The translations under genes were made by a program, and so were the position numbers. From assembly GCA_944472155.2 (NCBI GenBank), contig OX235277.1, positions 33,304,804-33,368,803 of the forward strand: DNA of 64,000 nucleotides, read 5' to 3'. The notes under the pieces were generated by a model, which worked only from the letters and a program-made list of their open reading frames with translations, did no database searches and had not been told where the DNA came from. How positions within the stretch are numbered: position 1 is the stretch's first letter; the number at the start of each line of letters is the position of its first letter. The DNA comes from Trichobilharzia szidati (taxonomy: Eukaryota; Platyhelminthes; Trematoda; Strigeidida; Schistosomatidae). This document shows, piece after piece, positions 47,543 to 49,379 of this stretch.

Positions 47543-49379
47543 GATTGTACAGCTTGATGATAAATTCTTTGAAAAGAGTCTCTTCGCTTAATCACTTATT
47601 TTGATGAAGCTTATTCAGCTTACTGTGGTGATATAAAAACCTGATGTAACAATCATTATTACATTATTTTGGATACATAAAAACTGTAGATGAATAAGTC
47701 AAGAACGATAACACTGTGTAGAATAAAATGGTACCATCATTTGTTTCGTTAGCCTCTCATCAGCTTCTTACAGCCTAAAGTCATTATTAAGTTTATATAC
47801 AGAAACAATTAAAACATGCTTACACAGACAATTCATTTTTAAACAAAAATTAATGTATACATATAAATTACTGTCGAAATCCTTGAAAAAAAGAAATTGT
47901 ATGAAGTCTTCGCAAACGATCCTTAAAATTTTATCTATAATCTGTCGAGTTTGAAATTAATTAGAATTGAAATGGAAGCACTTCCCGCCCCCCCCTGATT
48001 TAACTTTCATTTTCCGAATAACTTTGTCAAAAGAAGCGATGTCGCAGCTCAGTTGGAAAACTACTTCAATTAACTGAATGACCTTAGTCCAGATGATCAG
48101 GAGAAGAAGAGCTGGTTGAAATCTAAGCTGGTTGACATTGCAGATTAATACCATATTTCACCAATGTCACATTGCAAAATGCTTTCTGAGGAACATCAAA
48201 AATTGAAAGCTTTAAAAAATAATGATAAAATTGTCATGCTGTGACCTGTCAAAGGTTCAGGGGTGATGCTGACGGACAAAGATGACTACATTGCAAAGAT
48301 GAGAACTGTCTTAAATAATCAAGTGAGGCTTAAAGTTGAAGATTGCCAGAAAGATGCAGCTGATACTCAGATTCCCACTTCATCCTCAATCATCCTTCTC
48401 CATTGACATCAAGAGGATAGTCTGTCGACTTAATTCGACCCTCCCTTCCGCTTAAAAGGAATATAATCTCACGATTGATCAAGAACTGACTTCAGTTAGA
48501 GAACCATTGGGAATCAAAGAATACATAATGGACAGTTGTTTCGTCCCATTTCTAAGTTCTTCAGTAGTACGCACCCACCATCCAAGATTTGGGACTCAGA
48601 ACCTCCAGGTTATAAGGCCAGTTCGTAGACCATTCAGTTACTGACATGAAATCCTGTTGGTCACTACTTGTCGCTAGAACTTCAGGAAACTTTATTCTTT
48701 AGTCAATCACTAATTAGCATTACGCTGATTTGGAAGAGTGGATCTGCAGGGATTTGATTGATTTCAAGACTGATCATGAACCTTCTTCAGTTAGAGAAGC
48801 ATTGAAAATCAGTGAGTACTTACTTGACAGCTGTTTTGTTCGTGTTTGATGGGTTATTAGATCCCATCCCAGTGGCTGAATGGTCTCAGAGCTCACTTTG
48901 TAACCTGATGGTCTTTGGTTCGAACCCTGTTGGGGAGATGGATGCATACTACTACTGAGAAGTCTCAAACTAGAAAAAACAAGTGTCTATTAAGTACTAC
49001 CTGATTTTCAATGGCTCTCGAACTGAAGTTAATTCGTAGTCACTCGTGAAATCTACCGAATCCCCACAAATAAACCCTTGAAAATATAATTTTACAAATC
49101 AAATAAATTCGCGCAAGCTTCACGTTTTTCCTTGTTATCACTGATAGTTCTTTTTCCTAATTTTTGTTGTTGTTTTCTTCCAAACAGTCAATAATTACTG
49201 AAGTGGAAAAAATTCTTGGTCAAGTTATTGAAAATTCTATGACACAAAAAACTGAACAAACCAATCAAGAGAACAAAAAATTACAAATGAACGATGGAAA
49301 GGCTAAAAGTAATCCTTCTAACCAGTCAAAACCGTCGATTCAGTTGAATAAGAATAGTTCAACTCCACAAAATAAATAA
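1565..49379 (+). CDS. IQCH: IQCH-like protein (IQ motif-containing protein H), 3' 14 exons
   Basis: Join: 1565-1676, 3272-3372, 7532-7658, 13531-13690, 15845-16020, 16855-17388, 20171-20359, 24090-24210, 25378-25524, 28331-28458, 29952-30182, 36138-36254, 45165-45311, 49188-49379. Every intron is GT-AG and the reading phase carries through all junctions to a TAA stop, giving 826 visible residues. Visible residues 50-110 hold an IQ motif (IQSTFRRFRAQ) and a second IQ-like helix; about 114-714 is the conserved IQCH body with an ATP-grasp-like glycine loop (GGHGV, exon 7); the tail after 763 is Gln/Asn/Lys-rich. IQCH proteins bind calmodulin and in mammals are testis-enriched and needed for sperm flagellum formation; a role in fluke cilia or sperm is inference. 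Vertebrate IQCH is about 1,000 residues, so roughly 200 N-terminal residues and the start codon lie upstream. Introns are packed with retroelements. Confident on identity from overall recognition; no alignment was run. Confidence 0.92.
1840..2420 (-). mobile_element. RTE family 1 (SR2-like) 3' fragment
   Basis: The minus strand carries the 3' end of an SR2/RTE-type non-LTR retrotransposon: the terminal tail near 1845-1865 (plus-strand TTTCCGAGTGGAAAATAGGG), then the decayed C-terminal coding region up to about 2420. Numerous stops and indels; no usable ORF. Confidence 0.7.
2500..3060 (-). repeat. Sm-alpha-type hammerhead SINE copy, diverged
   Basis: Shares blocks with 28590-29060 and 31085-31300, centred on a hammerhead region on the minus strand. 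The flanks are too eroded to set exact ends. Confidence 0.5.
2794..2840 (-). ncRNA. Hammerhead-ribozyme-like motif (Sm-alpha type)
   Basis: Read on the minus strand: stem I half CATCCGG, core TGATCA, stem II GTCC CCAACA GGAC (four perfect pairs), GAAA, a tight palindromic stem III (TGCGCA), cleavage-type triplet ATC, then the stem I partner CTGGATT. The CUGANGA core is altered at two positions, so the copy is probably inactive. The layout matches the hammerhead known from schistosome Sm-alpha repeats. Confidence 0.6.
3272..3372 (+). CDS. IQCH: IQCH exon b, IQ motif
   Basis: Acceptor AACTAG, donor GTAAGT at 3373. Encodes a Gly/Arg-rich linker and the IQ motif AAIKIQSTFRRFRAQKQY, the calmodulin or light-chain binding signature that names the family. 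Ends in phase 2 and is completed by the first base of the exon at 7532, forming a lysine. Confidence 0.9.
3570..3830 (+). mobile_element. RTE family 2 fragment (RT C-terminus)
   Basis: Conceptual translation gives a decayed YCAAVLSV-LYGGETLLFKV followed by VRRKVLGVKGTLPDG, the conserved C-terminal region of a second RTE-like family. Opposite-strand copies of the family lie at 4745-5360, 6010-6500 and 18590-19290. Stops throughout. Confidence 0.65.
3905..4570 (+). mobile_element. RTE family 1 fragment (RT C-terminus)
   Basis: Decayed translation includes VKTGLQASIEKK, then a VLLCETRT segment corresponding to the VLLYGAETW block of SR2-like elements, then HHAFKINRG. Same order as in 60680-62265. 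Frameshifts and stops throughout. Confidence 0.65.
4745..5360 (-). mobile_element. RTE family 2 3' fragment, split by a palindromic insertion
   Basis: 4745-4960 and 5186-5360 match, in order, the minus-strand family 2 copy at 18590-18900. The family 2 sequence is interrupted at 4961-5185 by a palindromic element with a 12-bp target duplication, so the RTE is the older layer. Confidence 0.65.
4961..5185. mobile_element. Palindromic element with 87-bp inverted arms and 12-bp TSD
   Basis: The left arm 4958-5044 and right arm 5062-5148 are inverted repeats with one mismatch in 87 by direct comparison, around a 17-nt spacer. A non-palindromic tail (CTACCACAGTGCCCAAGTTT) follows to 5185. The flanks CGCCAATAGCTC (4949-4960) and CGCCACTAGCTC (5186-5197) form a 12-bp target-site duplication with one change. 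No protein is encoded. Related copies are at 62946, 35174, 54500 and 10715. It could fold as a long hairpin if transcribed. Confidence 0.8.
5842..6010 (-). pseudogene. PLE family B GIY-YIG C-terminal fragment
   Basis: Minus-strand translation ends KPGLCVQKEMVVTLNPPW with a stop, closely matching the C-terminus of the GIY-YIG fragment at 9935-10342 (KPDLCVQKEAVINLSLPW). Preceding residues SFTIVSRQRNKKMLAIAEA also correspond. Truncated at about 6010, with a short GTCGATATCATG duplication at the break. Confidence 0.75.
6010..6500 (-). mobile_element. RTE family 2 fragment
   Basis: Minus-strand reading recovers NKGRVYTAA and a frameshifted SETWSLKVDYM stretch, the conserved block before the family 2 C-terminus. 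Upstream parts read ISARIQKARSAYAN. Homologous to 18990-19290. About 6500-6560 is a plus-strand tail of RTE family 1 (CCATATGTTCCACTGGGAAC). Confidence 0.65.
7285..7325 (-). repeat. Hammerhead-SINE scrap
   Basis: A short minus-strand piece retaining AGTCCCAAACTAGGAT and GAAACAG from the palindromic SINE hammerhead arm; the CUGANGA core is mutated. It lies about 200 bp before IQCH exon c. Confidence 0.5.
7532..7658 (+). CDS. IQCH: IQCH exon c, second IQ-like helix
   Basis: Acceptor TTTCCTATAG, donor GTAAAA at 7659. Encodes a basic amphipathic helix beginning RLRGAAAVISASWTRYKKMK, which reads as a degenerate second IQ repeat, followed by a coiled-coil-like charged run. Leaves phase 0. Confidence 0.9.
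8016..9480 (+). pseudogene. Penelope-like element, family A, decayed RT plus GIY-YIG
   Basis: The RT part covers about 8130-8640: PLISPIVADIFMNS and WWRYVDDTF (catalytic YVDD), then after a frameshift the LDCKIKRTEEGKLHTSVYKK block. A damaged linker follows, and at about 8840-9030 a GIY-YIG-like endonuclease start (NYIIYKIPCNVCE) whose YIG core has eroded. A NICNRMD-type end lies near 9200, with non-coding 3' sequence to about 9480. At least three frameshifts and stops. PLEs encode RT plus GIY-YIG endonuclease and insert by target-primed reverse transcription; this copy is dead. The 5' end (thumb and RT1) is missing or unrecognisable. Confidence 0.85.
9486..9771 (+). repeat. PLE family B inverted arm, left (286 bp)
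   Basis: Near-identical inverted copy of 10279-10564; the conceptual peptides of the two arms differ at one residue in 69. The arms contain the PLE non-coding region and the first codons of the GIY-YIG ORF (QFKFKQNRCMHTMVKELRNK), so the left arm stops inside the ORF. Confidence 0.88.
9540..9570 (-). ncRNA. Hammerhead-like core in PLE arm (left)
   Basis: Minus strand reads CTGATGA, nine bases (GAAGCCTAC), then GAAA: the invariant hammerhead core spacing. PLEs are known to carry hammerhead motifs in their terminal repeats. Stem II pairs poorly and the cleavage side is unclear, so this is tentative. Confidence 0.4.
9935..10342 (-). CDS. PLE family B GIY-YIG endonuclease fragment
   Basis: Uninterrupted 135-codon reading frame. 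NCVYKFTCICGSSYIGRTER has the GIY-YIG core (KFTC..C....YIGRT) of Penelope-type endonucleases; the downstream RFSEHV, RHLLDTGHEV and FAEAISIKRLKPDLC blocks are also typical. The family acts by nicking target DNA to prime reverse transcription. Here the RT part is absent, so this is a 5'-truncated insertion rather than a working gene. The start codon used here lies in the right inverted arm and is arbitrary. Similar C-termini are at 5842 and 23425. Confidence 0.85.
   Translation of the reverse strand: MQFKFKQNRCMHTMVKELRNKVDRYPSHVNSNCVYKFTCICGSSYIGRTERRAHLRFSEHVPRSLRLKGTNSYSSAITRHLLDTGHEVEIEKSFKIINRQRSSILLKFAEAISIKRLKPDLCVQKEAVINLSLPW
10279..10564 (-). repeat. PLE family B inverted arm, right (286 bp)
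   Basis: Inverted partner of 9486-9771, in the sense orientation of the minus-strand GIY-YIG ORF. Long inverted terminal repeats of this kind (pseudo-LTRs) are a known PLE feature. The near identity indicates recent formation or gene conversion. Confidence 0.88.
10484..10512 (+). ncRNA. Hammerhead-like core in PLE arm (right)
   Basis: CTGATGA at 10486-10492, GAAGCCTAC, GAAA at 10502-10505, followed by a GGTACC-centred palindrome. Same motif as the left arm and as minus-strand 47744-47763, where the spacer differs (GAGGCTAAC) but both core boxes are kept. That conservation between diverged copies is the main argument. Confidence 0.42.
10715..10840 (+). repeat. Palindromic-element right half
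   Basis: Matches the right arm and tail of the 4961 element: CTCGAAATGTCATCAGTAAA, then TGTGTGATTTATCAAAATAA, CCATAATGGAGTTATACTC and a shortened tail. Confidence 0.7.
11420..11600 (+). repeat. SINE body fragment (head missing)
   Basis: Shares GCTTCAAAGCTGAAG and the terminal TGTTCCACTTGGGAAGCAAA with the tRNA-headed SINEs at 30420, 33150, 44165 and 58613. Confidence 0.5.
12095..12440 (+). repeat. Unclassified dispersed repeat
   Basis: Shares TTTGAGCCAC, a GAGGTG stretch and an ACTTTTGTG / GTTCTATGTT block with 43130-43440 and, partly, 12750-12880 and 63190-63430. No coding potential or termini recognised. Confidence 0.35.
12935..13270. repeat. Palindromic hammerhead SINE copy
   Basis: The left arm begins with TTAGGGATTTGATTGG, GAACTGACATCAGTTAGG; the right arm (about 13195-13260) keeps GACGAAATAGCTGTCCAGTA. 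The left arm holds the best-preserved core of this family (see 13031). Confidence 0.65.
13031..13076 (-). ncRNA. Hammerhead-like motif in SINE arm
   Basis: Minus strand: CTGAAGA (fits CUGANGA), stem II GTCC TAAACTG GGAT, GAAA, then CAGCTG and CC in place of the usual TC at the cleavage triplet, then CAGTACT. The core boxes are intact but the triplet base before the cleaved position is changed, so activity is doubtful. Confidence 0.55.
13531..13690 (+). CDS. IQCH: IQCH exon d
   Basis: Acceptor TTATTTTAAG, donor GTGAGT at 13691. Encodes 53 residues beginning ELGSNWEHFEQNKHVVIHLP, the start of the conserved globular region. One base is left over and is completed as Asn in the next exon. Confidence 0.92.
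14085..14540 (+). mobile_element. RTE family 1 RT fragment
   Basis: Reads DIADDACLMSDKLKCLQVKT, the decayed FADDLALLS RT catalytic block of SR2-like elements, followed by SINRGSSEERN-like and TYLDSI remnants. Frameshifts and stops after 14273. Confidence 0.7.
14545..14910 (-). mobile_element. RTE family 1 3' coding fragment
   Basis: Minus-strand match to the same C-terminal region as 2060-2400 and 39300-39700 (plus-strand landmark CATTTTCTTCTGCATATTTG, then GTTGAAGAAAGTCTGCAGTA). With the preceding plus-strand piece it forms a head-to-head pair of unequal fragments. Confidence 0.6.
15845..16020 (+). CDS. IQCH: IQCH exon e
   Basis: Acceptor TTCACCTAG, donor GTAAGT at 16021. Contains DVVIVTRVPISDDLLEYYSK and a strand-forming RYRIIVPEAIKYF end, part of the conserved nucleotide-binding-like body. 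The split Asn codon at its start confirms the join to 13690. Confidence 0.94.
16855..17388 (+). CDS. IQCH: IQCH exon f with poly-Asn insert
   Basis: The longest exon (178 codons): pyrimidine-rich acceptor ending TTTCTAG, donor GTAAGA at 17389. Its first part (SNALAPMCLASLLKYSPRAL, then RPAILIPGFGD) is conserved family sequence. From about 17100 it becomes low complexity, with an Asn run near 17230-17262 encoded by AAT/AAC repeats. This is probably a lineage-specific loop between conserved blocks; it returns to conserved-looking sequence (GDFDVYTMDH) before the donor. Confidence 0.93.
18115..18440 (+). repeat. Dispersed U-type repeat
   Basis: Shares GCAAAAGAGACAGACACATC and a GTAGAACTTGATGAAG / TTATCGAAAAGAATA block with 42380-42720. 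Further copies of the second block are at 35400 (+), 60540 (+) and, inverted, at 17690, 27270, 45345 and 54640. No coding content. Confidence 0.5.
18590..19290 (-). mobile_element. RTE family 2 3' fragment
   Basis: Minus strand gives GEVVKLRRLRYLGHI-like sequence (near 18810-18860), the family 2 C-terminus, preceded upstream by the block homologous to 6110-6490. Several frameshifts. Confidence 0.65.
19735..20110. repeat. Palindromic hammerhead SINE, diverged
   Basis: Minus-oriented arm near 19780-19830 (ATAGTTATTTCATCCTAGCG, GACTCTTCGGC) and a fragment of another copy's end at 20080-20105 (GGTTTGCAGTGATTTGATTA). Ends about 60 bp before IQCH exon g. Confidence 0.5.
20171..20359 (+). CDS. IQCH: IQCH exon g, ATP-grasp-like glycine loop
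   Basis: Acceptor CTTTTAAAAG, donor GTAGGT at 20360. Encodes PIKNWLLKIDNNVGGHGVAF: a lysine strand followed by a Gly-rich loop, the layout of the nucleotide-contacting loop in ATP-grasp folds. Whether ATP is bound or hydrolysed cannot be judged from sequence. Reading on past the donor reaches a stop at 20392, a possible short alternative end. Confidence 0.92.
21103..21160 (-). repeat. PLE family C 3'-end scrap, inverted
   Basis: Minus-strand match to the family C 3' terminus (AGCTACAAATCTTCTCCAT). It directly abuts the sense-strand family C body that starts at 21166, an inverted terminal arrangement. Confidence 0.6.
21166..22470 (+). pseudogene. PLE family C copy 1 (defective)
   Basis: The RT region starts inside the PG(T)P-YNLSDELFRKLKYL block. 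The MGSPISGLIAEAVMQ-like motif has become MGSPPISGLIAGAVMQG, and the catalytic Y(I/V)DD strand is CRVDDTLVI after a TGA replaces the expected Trp codon. The next block (EELNSKIPFLDVLIERTNTG) is clean. The GIY-YIG core is lost to a deletion near 22010-22120, but the HVDYYGHQLDWDNVEILNRG and ARYSSELAIDKH-type tail follows, then the 3' UTR. Near-identical to 33545-34866, with the same stops. Confidence 0.85.
23425..23690 (-). pseudogene. PLE GIY-YIG fragment, decayed
   Basis: Minus strand reads QSPYMG-TDRRICDRIRDRI, aligning with CGSSYIGRTERRAHLRFSEHV of 9935-10342; the downstream part is stop-ridden. About 23700-23840 (minus) is a family C 3' end abutting it. Confidence 0.55.
23700..23840 (-). 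repeat. PLE family C 3' end fragment
   Basis: Reverse complement carries GAGGATGTTGTCTAGTAAGG, AGAACACAACTACAC and CACCTGAGCTACAAATCTTC, the non-coding 3' end seen after the ORF at 38597. A similar minus-strand scrap is at 29695-29775. Confidence 0.65.
24090..24210 (+). CDS. IQCH: IQCH exon h
   Basis: Acceptor TTAATTTTAG, donor GTAAGT at 24211. Encodes 40 residues beginning ETTYMKILSEVPQLLQKHLK. The split Gly codon joins it to 25378 in frame. Confidence 0.92.
24575..24690 (+). repeat. SINE scrap with intact CTGATGA box
   Basis: GGTGCGTATGCTGATGAGTG resembles the hammerhead arm of the palindromic SINE. The downstream part is scrambled and no GAAA box sits at the right distance. Confidence 0.3.
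25378..25524 (+). CDS. IQCH: IQCH exon i
   Basis: Acceptor AACTGAATAG, donor GTAAGA at 25525. Encodes GGVIEACPPTDEWTNLSVVI and a DHLHTEDKFCTWGETS end, beta-rich conserved body. Phase 1 out; the Ile codon is completed at 28331. Confidence 0.93.
26025..26310. repeat. Palindromic hammerhead SINE, diverged
   Basis: Left arm ATGGATTGATATCAGTTGG with a minus-strand hammerhead remnant at 26080-26125; a right-arm remnant at 26225-26300 includes CTACTGAAGGCGACAGAACA. Confidence 0.5.
26400..28330. other. Intron stretch with little recognisable content
   Basis: Apart from a U-type repeat piece near 27270-27330 and short TA runs near 27237, I see no element or exon. The open stretch 27882-28154 has no recognised similarity and no convincing splice context. 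Confidence 0.4.
28331..28458 (+). CDS. IQCH: IQCH exon j
   Basis: Acceptor TAATCTACAG, donor GTAAGT at 28459. Encodes PRWINYLCMELGSLMAKKG and VGHVNIDFVTFI, the HVNIDFV strand being typical of an ATP-grasp-type active-site strand (inference). Leaves phase 0. Confidence 0.94.
28590..29060 (-). repeat. Sm-alpha-type hammerhead SINE copy
   Basis: Homologous in order to 2500-2860. Hammerhead region at 28943-28990 on the minus strand: ATGATGA, GTCCGAAG..., altered GAAA box, ATC triplet before CTGGATTCC. Inactive by inspection. Confidence 0.5.
29952..30182 (+). CDS. IQCH: IQCH exon k
   Basis: Acceptor TTAATTTTAG, donor GTAAGT at 30183. 77 codons starting NEQILWITGIKPGYTDLLAM; the second half is Ser/Thr-rich and low complexity (SVMKSSSSQIHELSK). 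Confidence 0.93.
30280..30612 (+). repeat. tRNA-derived SINE with hammerhead remnant
   Basis: Head: CTTGGGTCCAATCAC (B-box-like). Middle: a GGATGCGTAC...GGAGA GTC...GGAC GATAAA hammerhead remnant at 30325-30395. Body: AGGTTGCGTTATGTGAGGTTAG, AAGCTTCAAAGCTC. Tail: TTTTCCATTTGAAGAGCGAA. It starts about 100 bp after IQCH exon k. Confidence 0.55.
30780..30860 (-). repeat. PLE family C 3'-end scrap
   Basis: Plus-strand landmarks TTTTGTTCTCTGAG and AATAGCGAAGCTTTCAT are the complement of the family C 3' end (ATGAAAGCTTCGC...CAGAGAACA). Confidence 0.5.
30872..31062 (+). repeat. tRNA-headed SINE, short-tailed copy
   Basis: 30872-30947 folds as a tRNA-like head: a 7-bp acceptor-type stem (GTGCGTC / GGCGCAC), A-box GTGGCACAGTGGTTAGGAC and B-box GGTTCAATCCC. 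It is followed by unrelated sequence and a poly-A/AAATTAAAA-rich end. Not a functional tRNA: the anticodon and T stems are imperfect and the same head occurs at 58617 and 44170. Confidence 0.65.
31085..31300 (-). repeat. Sm-alpha-type hammerhead SINE copy
   Basis: Minus-strand hammerhead region at 31182-31226: CATCTGATGA keeps the full CUGANGA box, and AGGAC GAAA and the ATC triplet before CTGAATTCC remain, but the 5' strand of stem II is mutated (ATAG instead of GTCC). Confidence 0.55.
31300..33150. other. Intron stretch, no exon or clear element
   Basis: I find no coding signature or known repeat. The stretch 32000-32340 has a less AT-rich, repeat-like texture but no second copy is obvious inside the window. 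Confidence 0.35.
33150..33400 (+). repeat. tRNA-headed SINE copy
   Basis: Head remnant GGCTTCGATTTTCGGCCGAC (B-box and acceptor-like), body with GAAAGAGAAGAGCTTAAG and AGAAGTTGAAGCTTGAAG, tail CACACTTGGAATGCAAAGAA. Confidence 0.6.
33545..34866 (+). pseudogene. PLE family C copy 2 (defective)
   Basis: Starts further 5' than copy 1: a thumb-like segment (ALDDKIKKIKSGQITKRDPL), then NGPILPQFYGRPKLHKPNIP, the conserved PLE RT block. From about 33780 it is nearly identical to 21172-22250, including the stop in NHSIN-stop, the TGA at the Trp before the DD motif, the extra proline in MGSPP, and the GIY-YIG deletion. It is truncated at about 34866 inside the HIIIDR tail. Different ends from copy 1 argue for separate insertions. 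Confidence 0.86.
35174..35400. mobile_element. Palindromic element, full-length inverted arms
   Basis: In this copy even the tail is inverted: TGATATAAGAATAAAACTTG at 35174 mirrors the CAAGTTTTCTAATTATATCA end near 35400. The core TACTGATGACGTTTCGAGCA lies near the centre. More diverged arms than the 4961 copy. No clear target duplication found. Confidence 0.65.
35690..36075. repeat. Palindromic hammerhead SINE, both arms present
   Basis: Left arm minus-strand hammerhead at 35738-35790 (TTGATGA, stem II remnant, GAAAC, GTGTCCAGT). Right arm plus-strand remnant at 35965-36015. Interior minus-strand tRNA-like head. The right end ATCAATCCATGGTC plus ACAAATCGAATCCCTA fits the family. It ends 63 bp before IQCH exon l. 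Confidence 0.65.
36138..36254 (+). CDS. IQCH: IQCH exon l
   Basis: Acceptor TTATTTTCAG, donor GTAAGT at 36255. 39 codons beginning KLKRYAVVSTHLQHSNLTMI. It lies only about 300 bp upstream of a young PLE insertion in the next intron. Confidence 0.93.
36566..37287 (-). pseudogene. PLE family C, 5' half, inverted relative to its 3' half
   Basis: Open minus-strand frame reading NNTPIDCVVNLSKQPLSKME from 37280 (typical PLE N-terminus), then VIVPADKGRTTVIMDKEEY, SNGPVIPRFYGRPKIHKPN and RPIVSLPGTPTNNLSKELYR, ending near HSIQSATQYI. These are the RT N-terminal and finger blocks. The rest of the RT follows on the opposite strand from 37301, so the element was broken and its 5' half flipped. The RT segment between the halves, including the first catalytic aspartate block, is missing. 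No disabling mutations inside the piece, so it is young. Confidence 0.9.
37301..38597 (+). CDS. PLE family C, 3' half: RT C-terminus plus GIY-YIG endonuclease
   Basis: Open to 38597 (about 432 codons from the homology start). It has QGTPMGSPISGLIAEAVMQR (RT block), WIRYIDDTFVI (catalytic YIDD), KIPFLDVLIKRTTTGKLETQ, then VIYKISCNDCDKHYIGQSGR, an intact GIY-YIG-type core with the Cys pair, and the HGHQFDWDNVQILDKG and EFLEAWYSNESAINRHIEID tail. After that comes a hydrophilic extension of two similar ~36-residue units (each with a SHKNNQSRS or SHENNQSRS core). PLE proteins make cDNA and nick the target. Without the N-terminal half on the same strand this copy cannot make a full protein. The apparent ATG at 37251 lies in junction sequence and is not a real start. 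Confidence 0.9.
38598..38672 (+). repeat. PLE family C 3' UTR and terminus
   Basis: After the stop: AATGAACCATCCAGCTCAGA, then CACCTGAGCTACAAATCTTC, the reference form of the family C 3' end found as scraps elsewhere in the window. Confidence 0.75.
38688..39060 (+). pseudogene. Older PLE family C tail in tandem
   Basis: Decayed reading LTVKGHNTYTFMPMHFDNYG, then KFDREDLEMLNSGNVRDFLE, aligns with the C-terminal GIY-YIG tail of the neighbour, followed by its own GCGCTGAAGCGATGTTGTCC 3' UTR. A 5'-truncated older copy directly downstream of the young one in the same orientation. Confidence 0.75.
39225..39920 (-). mobile_element. RTE family 1 3' fragment (about 700 bp)
   Basis: The longest minus-strand family 1 tail in the window: terminal GGTTTCTAGTGGAACATAGA, then coding sequence through the block shared with 2060-2400 and 52820-53420, to about 39910. 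Many stops. Confidence 0.7.
40460..40640 (-). repeat. Palindromic hammerhead SINE, one arm
   Basis: Minus-oriented arm with GTCAAGATTCTCAAACAAGA-like decay, GAACGAAATAGC and TATCCAGTACTTCC; only the left arm and part of the interior remain. Confidence 0.5.
40810..41340 (+). mobile_element. RTE family 1 3' fragment
   Basis: Contains the AAAGATCCGGATTTTCATTA, TTCAGAGACCTGG and TGGAAGAGATCATGTGAGGA landmarks of the SR2-like C-terminus and 3' region, ending near CCTTGTGTTTCCCTCGGAAC. No ORF. Confidence 0.65.
41767..41815. repeat. (TA)n microsatellite
   Basis: Uninterrupted TA dinucleotide run of about 24 units inside the large IQCH intron between 36254 and 45165. Confidence 0.95.
42185..42370 (+). 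mobile_element. RTE family 1 fragment
   Basis: Decayed block corresponding to LLYGAETW through the Cys-containing C-terminal part (plus-strand TTCTACGTGGTTCCCAGACT, then CGCGATGATGCTGAAAAAC). A U-type repeat follows at 42380-42720. Confidence 0.5.
42880..43440. repeat. RTE family 1 tail scrap plus unclassified repeat
   Basis: 42885-42935 is the minus-strand family 1 terminus (TTCCGAGTGGAACATGGAC). About 43130-43440 matches the unclassified repeat at 12095. The middle includes CGGACCACGTGTAGCGTGGT, similar to 63220-63270. Confidence 0.45.
44165..44390 (+). repeat. tRNA-headed SINE copy
   Basis: Head with AGTGGTTAGGTGATACAATG (A-box) and GGTCAAGGTTTAATTTCCGG (B-box remnant). Body AAGAGGGAAG and ACCTCAAAAGCTTGAATC; tail TTTTCCATACTCTAAAGACA. 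Confidence 0.6.
44640..45130. repeat. Palindromic hammerhead SINE, diverged, with Sm-alpha scrap
   Basis: Minus-strand arm near 44655-44710 keeps CTGAAGA and a 5-bp stem II (GTTTC / GAGAC). Plus-strand arm at 45040-45095 keeps GAAACGACTGTCCAGTATTC. A decayed Sm-alpha-like block (TTCAGGATGCACTTTTTGG) lies at 44840. It ends 35 bp before IQCH exon m. Confidence 0.5.
45165..45311 (+). CDS. IQCH: IQCH exon m
   Basis: Acceptor TTTTTATTTCAAG, donor GTAAGT at 45312. Phase decides the start: AG sites nearer the conserved part (45202, 45213) break the frame, while 45165 is in phase with the previous exon. 49 codons containing ADNLDKALTKFGSTLKILHK. Confidence 0.88.
45640..45895 (-). pseudogene. PLE GIY-YIG fragment, truncated at YIG
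   Basis: Minus strand begins at YIGRTIRRVSCRISEQPP, then after one stop LSKRQTKSILSAILSHLVDT and FQVIYRIPTN, ending IHIK-stop: a GIY-YIG domain cut at its core Tyr. It abuts a plus-strand RT fragment at 45897 of the same kind of element. Confidence 0.8.
45897..46300 (+). pseudogene. PLE RT N-terminal fragment
   Basis: Reads SLDPIEKIEKQLAETLRRLK, then SLKPTGAFKTRLYGSHKVHE (the LYG.PK.HK block) and LRPV; after a stop come SPHHPVAKWLVKILQP and NKFMISFDVSSFF, the RT block with the first catalytic aspartate. It faces away from the GIY-YIG piece on its left, forming a head-to-head junction at 45895-45897. Confidence 0.82.
46505..46830. repeat. Palindromic tRNA-like SINE with hammerhead motif
   Basis: Ends are complementary: GAGTTGATCACGGATTGACA on the left and TCAATCCGTGATCAACTCG on the right. 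46650-46725 is a tRNA-like head (A-box GGCTGAATGGTATACGAGC, B-box GAGTTCGAACCCC). The hammerhead is kept only in the right arm. Confidence 0.75.
46725..46777 (+). ncRNA. Hammerhead-like motif in SINE arm
   Basis: GTACTG, CTGATGA (46733-46739, intact core), stem II TTCC...GGAT, GAGA instead of GAAA, short palindromic stem III CAGCTG, GTC cleavage-type triplet, CAGTAC closing a 6-bp stem I. One core substitution makes self-cleavage unlikely. Confidence 0.6.
46965..47610. repeat. Inverted PLE-type terminal fragments around TA microsatellites
   Basis: GCGAAGAGACTCTTTTCAA at 46978-46998 recurs inverted near 47565-47590; the same block occurs at the 3' end of family D copy 1 (about 57545-57570). 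Between them are (TA)n runs near 47000-47035 and 47496-47542. Probably decayed family D terminal repeats. Confidence 0.45.
47690..47900 (+). repeat. PLE family B terminal-repeat fragment
   Basis: Diverged copy of the 9486-9771 arm: GTACCATCATTTGTTTCG, CTCTCATCAGCTTCTTACAG, AAACAAAAATTAATGTATAC. Carries the third copy of the hammerhead-like core boxes (minus strand, TCATCAG at 47757-47763). Confidence 0.65.
48040..48360 (+). pseudogene. PLE N-terminal fragment
   Basis: Reads EEHQKLKALKNNDKIVML-stop-PVKGSGVMLTDKDDYIAKMR, the PDKG-type block upstream of the RT fingers seen at 37100 as PADKGRTTVIMDKEEY. One stop; no downstream RT. Confidence 0.7.
48470..48720 (-). repeat. Palindromic hammerhead SINE, one-arm copy
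   Basis: Left arm GATTGATCAAGAACTGACTT with a minus-strand CTGAAGA ... GGGAC GAAAC remnant at 48530-48580, then interior CAGTTCGTAGACCATTCAG. Confidence 0.55.
48760..49065. repeat. Palindromic tRNA-like SINE with two arms
   Basis: Left arm CTGATCATGAACCTTCTTCA and right arm GAAGTTAATTCGTAGTCACT. tRNA-like interior at 48868-48945 (CAGTGGCTGAATGGTCTCAG, TTGGTTCGAACCCTGTTGG). Plus-strand hammerhead remnant at 48950-49005 with ACTGAGAAGTCTCAAACTAG. Ends 120 bp before the IQCH last exon. Confidence 0.65.
49188..49379 (+). CDS. IQCH: IQCH terminal exon and stop
   Basis: Acceptor TTCTTCCAAACAG; open for 63 codons to TAA at 49377. Starts SIITEVEKILGQVIENSM, then a Gln/Asn/Lys/Ser-rich tail. AATAAA lies right at the stop, and A/T-rich sequence with AATAAA-like hexamers follows to about 49600, a plausible 3' UTR and polyadenylation zone. 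Confidence 0.88.
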   Translation, partial: SIITEVEKILGQVIENSMTQKTEQTNQENKKLQMNDGKAKSNPSNQSKPSIQLNKNSSTPQNK

